A DNA stretch of 64,000 nucleotides from GCA-003244245 sp963822695 (GTDB taxonomy: Bacteria; Actinomycetota; Actinomycetes; Mycobacteriales; Pseudonocardiaceae). A program made the position numbers and the translations under genes. The first letter of the stretch is position 1; each line of letters opens with the position of its first letter. The DNA lies in contig CAWGJH010000017.1 of assembly GCA_963822695.1 (NCBI GenBank), forward strand, positions 62,001 to 126,000. Direction: 5' to 3'. Of this stretch, positions 8,320 to 16,236 are shown piece after piece. The notes beneath the pieces are model-generated. The model saw only the letters and a list, made by a program, of their open reading frames with translations. It was not told the origin of the DNA and ran no database searches.

Positions 8320-9394
8320 ACCCTGTCCACACCGGCCCAGCCCCGCCAGCGCTGGTGGCCGGTCATCCCGGAGGTCTGCCCGCCCGGCGAGGGCATGTTT
8401 TGTTTGGGTGGCGTTGCGTTTGGAGATGTAGCCGCTGGGAGGACCCTGGCCTGGGCTTTCGCGGTCGATATGGCCGGCGAGCTGTGAAAACGTTGTTTGA
8501 TATTGGTTGACGTTGGCTGGGGTTGGGTGACGTGGTTTGTACCCTTGGGCCGGGATTGCCCCGAACCTGACACGATCTCGACCCCTGCGGCTCGTCGTGC
8601 TGCTTCTGCTGATGATGACCCACCCGTGAGCCCCAACTTGGAGGTTCAGTACTGCACTTGCGGCCTGACTTGCGGACTATCCGACCAGGATGTTAAGTAG
8701 GTTCTACCTAGCCGACGTTGCCCGTAGTTCTCCGGTGTTGCCTGTCCTGTCTGGCATGAATCTGGCACGGGTGGCAGGAGCGGCGGCGGAGCTGCCCTGC
8801 AACCTTTGACCATGCCTCAGGGGTATCTGGGCGCGTGCCTGTCGCCACCGGCGACCCATTACACCGCCCGGCGGCTCGGCAAGCTGTGGACCGGCGGCCT
8901 TGCGCGTGGTGCCCTGGGGCGGAGGACGTGGGCACGCACTGGGCGTGGCGGCGACGGCGCGCCTTGTGCGAAGGAGTGTCACGACAAGGTGGTGAACGCT
9001 GATACGCCTGCGCGCGGATTACCGGGGATCGTCGCTGTGTTGCGATGCCGTCACGTCATCCCGAGCACATGTTTGTATCTTCGTCGGTTCTTCAGCTCGC
9101 GTAGCCGGCTCTGGTCAGCGTCTCGTCGAGGCGCGCCGGTGTCGGTCTTCCCGCCAGGCCCCGAACACTGGCCGGGGGCTACGTCACCGACACCATGACC
9201 GATCCTTCGCTCCTTATCATCTGGCACGGGTCCCCTGCCAGCGGGTTGCAGCGTGGAGTGACCCGCCTTGTGGTGAAGCCAGTTAGTCAGTACACTGGGT
9301 AAGGCTAGTTCGGTGATCCGTCCGAAATGTCAATCAGTGACGCGAGAAGCAGTAGAATTCTATATTCAATCGCTCACCTGGGGAGGGTGTAGTC

Positions 9395-10024
9395 ATGCTA
9401 GTTACGCCGGTTGTTAATAACGCGGCATATCCGTTCAATGCAACGTTCACTAGCCAGGGAGGCAAGCTTTCCATTCAGTTCGCGGGATCCGCCTGGAGTA
9501 GCAGTGGTGGAAAAATTAGCATGGATCTGTTAATGGACGGAAATGTCGTAGCGGCCGCCTCGGTCTTCACGAACGAAGCAAATTCACATAAAGCCCTGGT
9601 GCCCGTTTCTGTGCTTATTTCAGCGGCGGCCGGATCACACACATTTTCTGTTGCCCCATCTAGCGGTACTAGAGTTGACTCAAACGACTTCTTTACCGTT
9701 ACCGTGACCGAGAGCGCGCCCAACCATTTTGAAACCAATATTTTCGATGCGGGTTATCTAGCGACGCCAGGGTGGACGCTCGACACTGGTAGTGGCGGGC
9801 GGGAGCACCGAGAGACCATCACGTTCACGAAGGCATTTAATGCACCACCGGAAGTAATGGTGGCGATTTCCATGCTCGACATAGGTAATGCCGCGAACAG
9901 TCGCGCAAGGGTGGAGGCGCAGAGTATAACGAAAGAGAGTTTTGATTTAGTTTTTTCGACGTGGGAAAATACGACATTGTACTCCCTAAGGGCTAGCTGG
10001 TTGGCCTTTGGAGATGCACAATGA
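9395..10024 (+). CDS. H-type lectin domain protein
   Basis: A 209-residue protein. The C-terminal third reads as an H-type lectin (Pfam H_lectin, the snail-agglutinin/discoidin-II GalNAc-binding β-sandwich): REHRETITFTKAFNAPPEV, MVAISMLDIGN, ARVEAQSITKESFDLVFSTW, SLRASWLAFGDA. The N-terminal 110 residues form another predicted β-sandwich (FNATFTSQGGKLSIQFAGSA; VVAAASVFTNE; GSHTFSVAPSSGTR). There is no signal peptide. The DNA is clearly more AT-rich than its surroundings, suggesting separate acquisition. A GGGGAGGG lies about 8 nt upstream of ATG 9395. Its stop overlaps the next gene's ATG (ATGA), so the two are translationally coupled. The sugar ligand and role are unknown; binding of host, phage or self glycans is possible. 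Confidence 0.82.
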   Translation: MLVTPVVNNAAYPFNATFTSQGGKLSIQFAGSAWSSSGGKISMDLLMDGNVVAAASVFTNEANSHKALVPVSVLISAAAGSHTFSVAPSSGTRVDSNDFFTVTVTESAPNHFETNIFDAGYLATPGWTLDTGSGGREHRETITFTKAFNAPPEVMVAISMLDIGNAANSRARVEAQSITKESFDLVFSTWENTTLYSLRASWLAFGDAQ

Positions 10025-10353
10025 CCGAGGAATCTCATGATCTCAAAGAAACACAGCCTATGCCGGGTGATCTCGCAGTTCAGCAGATCCCAGCCGTGAT
10101 CAGGGTTCGGGAGGTGCCCGCTGCTGCCGAGGCGCGTGAGAAGCTGCTGCAGGCCATCGCGGCCGAGGCAGAAGCGATCATGAACAAGTCCCAGAGGCAG
10201 GCGTCCACGGCCCTGGAGGAACTCGCCCGCGCCTACGCCCTGGTGACCTCCGGCGCCACCGCTGTCGCACCGGCCGCCGAGACCACCGCAGTCCAGCTCC
10301 AAAGCAGAGCCGGTGGCCACCAAGTGGGCCTCTGCCTAGAACTGGAACCCTAA
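10021..10353 (+). CDS. small helical protein coupled to the lectin gene
   Basis: A 110-residue protein of unknown function whose ATG overlaps the lectin stop codon by four bases. Residues 35-80 (EAREKLLQAIAAEAEAIMNK and following) are Ala/Glu-rich and strongly helical, possibly coiled coil. The flanks are polar and disordered-looking. There is no membrane segment or signal sequence. Tight coupling suggests a partner or chaperone for the lectin-domain protein, but nothing in the sequence proves it. Confidence 0.65.
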   Translation: MTEESHDLKETQPMPGDLAVQQIPAVIRVREVPAAAEAREKLLQAIAAEAEAIMNKSQRQASTALEELARAYALVTSGATAVAPAAETTAVQLQSRAGGHQVGLCLELEP

Positions 10354-10529
10354 AGAAACCCTGGCCGCGTTAGGGCTGGTCCCTCCCACGCCAGGGGGGG
10401 TGTGTCATACGCTCGGCTCGGCGGGGTCAGTCGCACTCGGGCTCGTAAAGGTATCTCGTCCGGCGCTTCCCCGCTCCGGAACGCTACGAACGAGCGCGCT
10501 CCCATGAGCCACCGACGGCGGACGCCTTG

Positions 10530-10690
10530 GCCACCATCGCCCGCCGGGCCGGCCCGCGCGAGCACGGCCGCCAGGCCGCGCGCAGCAAGCGGGACCGGCC
10601 CGGCCGGGCAAGGCGAGACACGTCCACAGCCCGACTACCTCCACGCCGCCGCAGGCGGCCTTGATCCCATAGAGCTAAATTCGGCAGCAC
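10530..10690 (-). repeat. dispersed repeat, copy A (related to 59870-60040)
   Basis: On the minus strand this segment encodes LPNLALWD followed by RLLRAAWRPCSRGPARRA. The plus strand at 59870-60040 encodes LPNLALLD and RLLRVAWRPCSRGPDRRA. DNA identity is high over roughly 100 bases between the two. Both copies sit in mobile-element territory. It may be the remnant of a small element-borne gene with one hydrophobic helix; the helix is clear only in the second copy. Confidence 0.55.
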
Positions 10691-10770
10691 TCGACATGGC
10701 TAGGACGACATGGTCATGAGACGCGGTTAGGCTCGTGGGGCGTAACGGCGTGCGGTTGCTGGGAGGACAC

Positions 10771-11097
10771 GTGGCTGAGTCACACTGCGCGGTGATAACG
10801 ACGACTGACAGCGTGGAGGCGGCCGAGGAGCTTGGCCGGGGGATCGTGGAGGCACGTCTTGGGGCGTGTGTCCAGGTTGTCGGGCCAATCCGCAGCCTCT
10901 ATCGCTGGGAGGGTGGCGTTCACAATGACCAGGAGTGGCAGTGTTGGGTAAAGACCAGCGCTGACCGGCTCGACGAGCTCATCGAACACATCAAAAAGAA
11001 TCATAGCTACGACGTGCCGGAAATCGTCGCCCTACCAATTGTCGGTGGCAGCGACGATTACTTGTCGTGGGTCACCGACGAGACTCGTCCCCTCTGA
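10771..11097 (+). CDS. cutA: CutA1-type divalent-cation tolerance protein
   Basis: A 108-residue CutA1-like protein, a small trimeric ferredoxin-fold protein associated with divalent metal tolerance and possible signalling. Family hallmarks: AVITTTDSVEAAEELGRGIV, LGACVQVVGPIRSLYRWEGG, EWQCWVKTSADRLDELIEHI, DVPEIVALPIVGGSDDYLSW. GTG 10771 is chosen because GGGAGG lies 7 nt upstream and it starts right before the conserved strand; the frame is open further upstream. The gene is cargo of the integrated element. A 3'-end remnant of a second copy lies at 12683-12739. Confidence 0.88.
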   Translation: MAESHCAVITTTDSVEAAEELGRGIVEARLGACVQVVGPIRSLYRWEGGVHNDQEWQCWVKTSADRLDELIEHIKKNHSYDVPEIVALPIVGGSDDYLSWVTDETRPL

Positions 11098-11110
11098 GCG
11101 ATCTTGGGCG

Positions 11111-12160
11111 TTACCGGCGCAGGTTGGATATGATCTGGTCCCGTAAAGCGCTGGTAGCGCTCCGGTCTCTGGTTGCCGTGAGCTGGGCCGCGAGGGTCAA
11201 GAGCCGCTGTCTGGCGATGCTGGTTTCCGTTCGTACGGTCACCTCGATCGCGTCTCCGACCAGGGAGTTCGCTCGGTCGAAGTCTTTATTTCGGACCGCA
11301 AGGGCGGTGAGATCGGAAAGCGTCATCGCGCGGGCTTTGTTGTCTGTGGGGGACAGTGACGCGAGCAAGGCGTCGCCGGCAGCGGTCGCGTCACGATGAT
11401 GCAGGGCCATATACGTGGAGACGGCCAATCCTCCGAGTCGATTGGCGGTGAAGAAACCGGTCCAATGACGCTCCGTGCGTGGCCGGGCGAAGTCGAACGC
11501 GGTGAACGCACGTTCGAGCGCGCGCAAAGCCGCGGTTTCGTCACCAAGACGGCTCAACTCCTCAGCTTCGCGAGCCGCGATCCATGACCGTGTCGCGGGC
11601 GCCGAGCGCCCCGGTACATACTCCCCTGCCTGTTGCAAGAGTTTGGCAGCCGGTTCGATATCGTTTCGGGAAGCGGCGAGATAACTCCAATACCCGAGTG
11701 CGCAGGCGGCTAACGCGCGATCCCCGGTTTGCCTGGCGACCCCCAACGTCGAACGCCAAGCCCTCGTCGCTTCGTTGGCCCGACCAAGGTCGAAATACAA
11801 CCAGCCGATCAATGCCTTAGTTTCACCCAGCATGACGTTAAGCTGATCACGTGTGACATCCGTTCGGGCGTTGCCCACCAAGGTCGTCAGCGTGGCGCAG
11901 TGTTCCGTGAGGGAGTCGAGCACTCGTCGCGCCGGCACCGTGTACTCAGTTTCGAAGAACTCTGCCGTCTGATCTTGCATGAACTCGACCGTGGCGGTGT
12001 CAACCGGGCGTTCCTTGTCCACCGAATCCATGAGCCTCCGCCACGGGCTGTCGGTGAGCGCGTCGCCACCAGTGGACGCAGCGGTGACCCCCGCGAACGT
12101 CATGAGCTCTCGTCTACGCACGCCGTCCCTCTCCTCCTCATCCCGGTCCGGCTCCTCCAC
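11111..12160 (-). CDS. TPR-like half of an HTH/TPR regulator, copy 1
   Basis: A 349-residue helical-repeat protein from GTG 12160 (VEEPDRDEEERDGVRRREL). It carries the twin-Arg-like RRRELMTFAGVTAAS motif typical of actinobacterial XRE-TPR regulators, then TPR-like helices such as LGRANEATRAWRSTLGVA and DRALAACALGYWSYLAASRN. In related regulators this region is fused behind the HTH domain. Here the HTH lies in another frame that ends 23 nt past this GTG, so either a frameshift split the gene or the two halves are made as coupled proteins. It converges on cutA with 13 bp between the stops. Confidence 0.65.
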   Translation of the reverse strand: MEEPDRDEEERDGVRRRELMTFAGVTAASTGGDALTDSPWRRLMDSVDKERPVDTATVEFMQDQTAEFFETEYTVPARRVLDSLTEHCATLTTLVGNARTDVTRDQLNVMLGETKALIGWLYFDLGRANEATRAWRSTLGVARQTGDRALAACALGYWSYLAASRNDIEPAAKLLQQAGEYVPGRSAPATRSWIAAREAEELSRLGDETAALRALERAFTAFDFARPRTERHWTGFFTANRLGGLAVSTYMALHHRDATAAGDALLASLSPTDNKARAMTLSDLTALAVRNKDFDRANSLVGDAIEVTVRTETSIARQRLLTLAAQLTATRDRSATSALRDQIISNLRR

Positions 12161-12590
12161 GGTAACTCGAAGCGGCGAGAGCGGTGGACGCACCGGAGGG
12201 ATCGGAGGACACGTCAAACCACAACAGGTGCGCGGGGACATGCAGCGCGCGTGCCCAGGTCTCCAGCTTATGGAGGTCACAGATCGGCGTGGTGGATCGT
12301 TCGATGCGACTGAGTTGGCCCTGGGTGATACCAAGCCAGTGAGCCAGCTGGACCTGCTTAATCTGGGGGGATTGAGCCGTCCGGTAGGCGCGGAGGAAGC
12401 GGCCGAAATGCCGGCTGAGCAGGGCCGACCTGATTTCCGGTTGTTCCCAGAAGTCAGCGGGTAACACCGGTGGGACATCCAGCGCAGTCTGAGTGGCTTT
12501 CGCGCACGGCTCGCACTGGCCACCGGGGTTGTTTGGTGGCAGGGTGATGCTGCACGAGGTGCAACGGCGGCGTGTGTGGTGATTGCTCAT
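12138..12590 (-). CDS. XRE-family HTH DNA-binding half of the regulator, copy 1
   Basis: A 150-residue protein starting MSNHHTRRRCTSC. An N-terminal zinc-ribbon-like Cys set (CTSC and CEPC, residues 10-30) precedes an XRE helix-turn-helix at about 80-115 (QIKQVQLAHWLGITQGQLSR, then IERSTTPICDLHKLETWARA). The frame runs out after LLWFDVSSDPSG, where full-length homologues continue into TPR repeats. The operator is probably the TATGCGC-rich region just upstream (12610-12700). Confidence 0.75.
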   Translation of the reverse strand: MSNHHTRRRCTSCSITLPPNNPGGQCEPCAKATQTALDVPPVLPADFWEQPEIRSALLSRHFGRFLRAYRTAQSPQIKQVQLAHWLGITQGQLSRIERSTTPICDLHKLETWARALHVPAHLLWFDVSSDPSGASTALAASSYRGGAGPG

Positions 12591-12682
12591 CGGTGCTCCC
12601 GTCGTGCCTGGCGTATGCGCGGAGTGTAGCGCACCAGAAATCCATGACGTGCACGTACGCGCCAAGACCATATGCGCAGGTC

Positions 12683-12739
12683 CGCCAGCGGCGCAACGAT
12701 TATTTATCATGGGTTACTGACGAAACTCGCCCTGTCTGA
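12683..12739 (+). pseudogene. 3' remnant of a second cutA
   Basis: The last codons of a cutA copy: NDYLSWVTDETRPV followed by TGA at 12737, matching the intact gene's DDYLSWVTDETRPL. Nothing of the rest of the gene precedes it; the sequence upstream is the promoter region of the regulator. It marks the boundary of a tandem duplication of the cutA-plus-regulator unit, followed by deletion. Confidence 0.8.
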
Positions 12740-12756
12740 GCGATTTGAACCCATCC

Positions 12757-12824
12757 GACAGGTAGCTATAATCCACATGACAGGTAGCTATACGGCTACA
12801 TCAACGCTGCATAACTACCTGTTG
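12757..12824. repeat. GACAGGTAGCTATA direct/inverted repeat cluster
   Basis: GACAGGTAGCTATA occurs at 12757-12770 and 12779-12792 (22-bp period). An inverted relative, ATAACTACCTGTTG, is at 12811-12824. The surrounding 250 bp (12741-13000) is AT-rich, holds no gene and separates the two duplicated units. Two direct and one inverted copy suggest a protein-binding site or a small inserted repeat element; the binding protein is unknown. Confidence 0.55.
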
Positions 12825-13000
12825 TTCGCGCGCCTGCTGTTCTTCGCTGGGGACGCTGCAATAAAATCAGCTCGACATGGAAATTAAATTGAGACTACAA
12901 ACGTCAAGAGGTTAGGTGCGGATTTTCCAGAGGGAATAATGATACTCTCGACTCGACTCGCCGAGAACAAGATTGATCAAGAAACTTGAGCGGCGGATTA

Positions 13001-14495
13001 CTACCGGCGTAGGCTGGATATGATCTGGGTCCGCAAAGCGCTGGTAGCGCTCCGGTTGCTGGTGGTCGTCGTGAGCTCCGATGCGAGGGCCAAGAGCCGC
13101 TGCCTGGCGATGCTGATTTCCGTTCGTACGGTCACCCCGATCGCGTCTCCGACCAGCAAGTTTGCTCGGTCAAAGTCTTTAGCTGCGGACCGCGAGGGTA
13201 GTGAGATCGGCAAGCGCAATCGCACGATCTTTGTTGTCTGTGGGAGACAGCGACGCGAGAAAGGAGTCGGCGGCAGCGGTCGCGTCAGGATGATGAAGGG
13301 CCATATACGTTGATACGGTCAACCTTCCAAGCTGATCCGCAGTGATGACCCCTGTCCAACTGCGCTCGGTGCGCGGGCGGGCAAAGTCGAACGCGGTAAA
13401 CGCACGCTCTAGGGCGCGCAAGGCTCCGGTCTCATCACCGAGATGCCCAAGTTCCTCAGCTTCGCGGGCCGCGAGCCAAGACCGTGTAGCGGGTGCGGAG
13501 CTGCCCGGTATGTACTCCTGGGCCTCTTGCAACATCCGTGACGGCGGGTGCGGTGTCGTTTCGCGATGAAGCTAGGTAGCTCCAATATCCGAGCGCGCAG
13601 GCGGCCAGCGCACCGTCACCGGTTTTCCTGGCAATGTTCAGTGTTGATCGCCAGGTGTTGACGGCTTTGTTCGCGCGGCCAAGGTCGAAATGCAACCAGC
13701 CTATCAATGCATCGGTTTCGCCCATCGAGACGGTCAGTTGATTTCGAACAGAGTCCGTTCGAGCGTTGGCCAGCAGGGAGACGAGCATCGCGCGGTGTTG
13801 CGTGAGTGATTCGAGGATTTGACGGGCTGGTGCCGTTTCCTCAGTGTCAAAGAAATCGGCGGTGCGGTCGTGTATGAGCTGAGCCGTTGCGGCGTCCACG
13901 GGTCGCCCTTTGTTTACCGAGTCGATCAACCGCTGCCATGGTGCGCTGGCAAGAAGCCTGTTACCTGTGGCAGCGGCGGCGGTGACCCCGGCGACCTTGA
14001 ACAGGTCTCGTCGGTACACGGCGCTCCCTTCGTTGTGCGGTGACTTCTCCACGGTAGCTCGGTTCGGCGTCGCATCGTCCGCCGCATCGTCAGTGTCAGA
14101 GGAAGCGGGTGAGGGACGTGAACCAGAGTCGATCTGGCGGGGACGTGCAGCGCGCGTGCCCAGGTCTCCAACTTGTGGAGGTCACAGATCGGCGTGGTGG
14201 AGCGTTCGATGCGGCTGAGTTGGCCTTGGGTGATGCCGAGCCAGTGGGCTAGTTGGACCTGTTTAATCTGGGGGGATTGAGTCATCCGGTAGGCGCGGAG
14301 GAAGCGGCCGAAGTGCCGGCTGAGCAGGGCCGATCGGATTTCTGGTTGTTCCCAGAAGTCAGCGGGTAAGACTGGTGGGACATCCAGCGCAGTCTGAGTG
14401 GCTTTCGCGCATGGCTCGCACTGGTCACTGGGGTTGTCTGGTGGCAGGGTGGTGCTGCACGAGGTGCAACGGTGGCGTGTGTGGTGATTGCTCAT
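13001..14495 (-). pseudogene. HTH/TPR regulator, copy 2, broken by at least three frameshifts
   Basis: Tandem paralogue of the 11111-12590 regulator. The HTH half (MSNHHTRHRCTSC, 14495 down to about 14100) is nearly identical to copy 1. The reading frame then shifts near 14100, and the TPR half starts with VYRRDLFKVAGVTAAA. It shifts again near 13535 (before LQEAQEYIPGSSAP) and near 13195 (before AKDFDRANLLVGDAIG), ending SSLRR at 13001. The breaks at 13535 and 13195 are absent from copy 1, so this copy is a dead gene, although the HTH part could still be made alone. Confidence 0.85.
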
Positions 14496-14518
14496 CGGTG
14501 CTCCCGTCGTGCCTGGCG

Positions 14519-14602
14519 TATGCGCGGAGTGTAGCGCACCAGGAATCCGTGACGTGCGCGTATGCGCTCAGACCATATGCGCAGGTCAGCCAGTGGCGCA
14601 TA
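14519..14602. promoter_or_regulatory. TATGCGC operator-like cluster upstream of regulator copy 2
   Basis: TATGCGC at 14519-14525, 14561-14567 and 14576-14582, and the inverted GCGCATA at 14596-14602. The equivalent region before copy 1 (12610-12690) keeps two TATGCGC copies and a TACGCGC variant. Location between the regulator start and the divergent plus-strand element genes makes it the likely shared control region. Binding by the XRE protein is inferred. Confidence 0.5.
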
Positions 14603-14703
14603 TGTGGTGTGTTCTTTGCTGATTCGGCTGATCGGGGGCATGGTATGGGCGTCCGAGAAGACCCACGACACGGCAGGGGGCGGACTGATGAGAGGACCGA
14701 GAC

Positions 14704-14973
14704 ATGACGACAGGAGCGCAACGCTCGCACGCGGTCGAGACGCACGGAGTGGTGGACGAGGGCGCGGAGCGATATATCTGGGTGTTCCCCGAAGAGGACC
14801 GGCTTGTGCTGGCGATCCCGGGCCTGCGTGGTCTCAAATTCAGTGTTCACGAGGCCCGAGCGATGGGAGAAATGCTGATCCAGGCAGCAGATGAGATGAC
14901 AGAGCACCACAGGGATCCAGGAGAGGGTGGTGATGGCGATGGCGGCTCCGAAGCACCTCCGGTTGAGGGCTGA
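14704..14973 (+). CDS. small acidic element-borne protein, unknown function
   Basis: An 89-residue protein, start ATG 14704. The central part (ERYIWVFPEEDRLVLAIPGL, then KFSVHEARAMGEMLIQAADE) looks like a compact alpha/beta domain. The tail is Gly/Asp-rich and overlaps the next gene. It is the first gene of the plus-strand element operon downstream of the operator-like region. No family recognised. Confidence 0.6.
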   Translation: MTTGAQRSHAVETHGVVDEGAERYIWVFPEEDRLVLAIPGLRGLKFSVHEARAMGEMLIQAADEMTEHHRDPGEGGDGDGGSEAPPVEG

Positions 14974-15418
14974 GTTCGATGAGTGGTTTCCGCAGGGGTT
15001 GTTCCTGGTGGGTGAGATCACGGCGGTGATGGAGTACCAGTCGCAGGAGGACCGGGCACGCAACCGCCCACTACGGCCCCGGATCGATGAGGTGAGCGGC
15101 GTGCCGTTGTATCGGGGGACGTTCGCTGATCCGGCGGCGGAGAAGGACCGGGACAAGTCGTTCCCGGTGGAATTCGCCTGCGCTCACCAACCGGTGCCAC
15201 CGGAGGCCGTGGCGGGGTTGCCGTTTCGACCGGTGGTGTTGGAAGGCATGACGGTGGCGCCCCGCGCGGAGACCTCCGGCCAGGCCAAGTGGATCACCTG
15301 GACCATCCGGGCCACCGGCATGAGAGCACCAGGCACCGCCGCAACCAGCGTCAGCGGTACAGGTAAAGCGAGTTCGGGCAGGTCCTCGGCTGAGTCGATC
15401 GGGAGGACTGCGGCATGA
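14933..15418 (+). CDS. conserved AICE-associated protein
   Basis: About 161 residues. The core FDEWFPQGLFLVGEITAVME, then YRGTFADPAAEKDR and FVADVQPVP-like segments (here FACAHQPVP), is shared with a second, broken copy in the other element (55311-55770, FSSAFPQGLVLIGGVTPDNE). This shows it is a conserved component of the element type. An AGGAGAGG lies 6 nt before ATG 14933; GTG 14927 is also in frame. The tail is Ser/Thr/Gly-rich. It ends ATGA-overlapped with the next gene. Function unknown; perhaps a single-strand-DNA or replication accessory, but I see no direct motif for that. Confidence 0.65.
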   Translation: MAMAAPKHLRLRAEFDEWFPQGLFLVGEITAVMEYQSQEDRARNRPLRPRIDEVSGVPLYRGTFADPAAEKDRDKSFPVEFACAHQPVPPEAVAGLPFRPVVLEGMTVAPRAETSGQAKWITWTIRATGMRAPGTAATSVSGTGKASSGRSSAESIGRTAA

Positions 15419-15627
15419 CCAGTTCTGGGGCGAGCAGGGGTCGTCGCAAGGCGATCCCGGCGACGTGTGGGCTGCACCGGGGTCCGATCGGTTTCGCCAA
15501 TCTCATGGTGAGTTATGAGGGTGGGTCGCTTGTGTTCGATCCCCACGTCACCGGCGCTTGCGTGATCACCCTCGATGAGGAGGGGGCGAAGAAGCTGCGC
15601 AACCTATTGACGGAGTGGCTGGGGTGA
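15415..15627 (+). CDS. small element-borne protein, unknown function
   Basis: A 70-residue protein whose ATG overlaps the preceding stop (ATGA). It is basic at the N terminus (SRGRRKAIPATCG) with a β-rich middle (FANLMVSYEGGSLVFDP) and an amphipathic C-terminal helix (LDEEGAKKLRNLLTEWLG). It belongs to the same operon as the genes around it. No family recognised. Confidence 0.6.
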   Translation: MTSSGASRGRRKAIPATCGLHRGPIGFANLMVSYEGGSLVFDPHVTGACVITLDEEGAKKLRNLLTEWLG

Positions 15628-15708
15628 ACTGGGGCGAGTGAGCGGCCCCGCCAGTGAGCTGGGCCGCTGTCCGACGCGCCACATGGTCAGGGAGGGGAGG
15701 TGAGGGTG

Positions 15709-15867
15709 ATGGGGTTACGCACGTGGTGGGCTGCGCGGGTCGAGCGGAAGCGGATCCTGCGGGGTCGGGTGCGTGTGACGTGGCGGAACTGCCGCCGATG
15801 CCGACGCTACGGATTCCAGATGGGGACGAGCGGCCTGTGCGAGAAATGCTTGGACACCATCCAATAG
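15709..15867 (+). CDS. short zinc-ribbon protein of the element
   Basis: A 52-residue basic protein, ATG 15709 with GGGGAGG 8 nt upstream. The sequence has VRVTWRNCRRCRRYGFQ then GTSGLCEKC, a Cys-x2-Cys / Cys-x2-Cys zinc ribbon. A homologue in the same relative place occurs in the second element (54568-54777: VRLTWQTCRRCKRGGF, DRLCGSC). Conservation of both motif and position supports a real gene despite its size. It is likely a nucleic-acid-binding accessory. Confidence 0.72.
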   Translation: MGLRTWWAARVERKRILRGRVRVTWRNCRRCRRYGFQMGTSGLCEKCLDTIQ

Positions 15868-15963
15868 CACCCATTGCAGAGAAAGGGTCGGAAGGGTAAG
15901 TCAACGCGCCGGGGGTGGTGCGGTAATGCCGCACGCCCTCATCCAGCGCACCAGACGGCGTAC

Positions 15964-16009
15964 GCGCAGAAGCGGATTTCACGGCTACCAACCTTGTCCG
16001 CTTCTGCGC
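15964..16009. promoter_or_regulatory. conserved hairpin shared by both elements
   Basis: GCGCAGAAGCGGA (15964-15976) pairs perfectly with TCCGCTTCTGCGC (15997-16009) over a 20-nt loop. The other element has the same 13-bp arms and the same loop length at 54446-54491, and the loop sequence GGCTACCAACCTTG is conserved on the matching strand. It sits between the zinc-ribbon gene and the transfer gene in both. It could be a transfer-related or replication site, a terminator/attenuator, or a regulatory RNA. Confidence 0.7.
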
Positions 16010-16236
16010 TGTCCACACCAGAACCCGGAGTGAACAGTCATGAGAATACGCACAACAACCTGGCCCGGCGCAAGCCCCCTCCCCGGCCACAGGGGCACCA
16101 GCGACAAGCAGACATGCCTGCACCGACGAGGAATAGGCACCGTCGCCCCCCGCCAGAGCGTCGATGACGGGTACACCGGAGCACCCGTGGTGACCGTCGT
16201 CGTGTCGATCACCGTTGCCACGGTCGGGGGTGATCG

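Larger units (their letters stand above)
7978..9394. other. 1.4-kb left-end region of the element without a convincing gene
   Basis: I see no reading frame here with protein-like composition; the longer frames on both strands are Arg/Pro/Gly-rich shadows of GC-rich sequence. What is present: the attL repeat edge, the paired GACGGCCTG sites, a large inverted repeat at 8180-8319 and an AT-richer segment (9280-9390) that precedes the lectin gene and presumably holds its promoter. The region could serve replication or transfer of the element, or hold an RNA. Confidence 0.5.

Noticed and set aside
7890..8636. 248-codon minus-strand frame at the element's left end
   Set aside because: Low-complexity Arg/Pro/Gly/Gln composition, no start signal, and it crosses the large inverted repeat.
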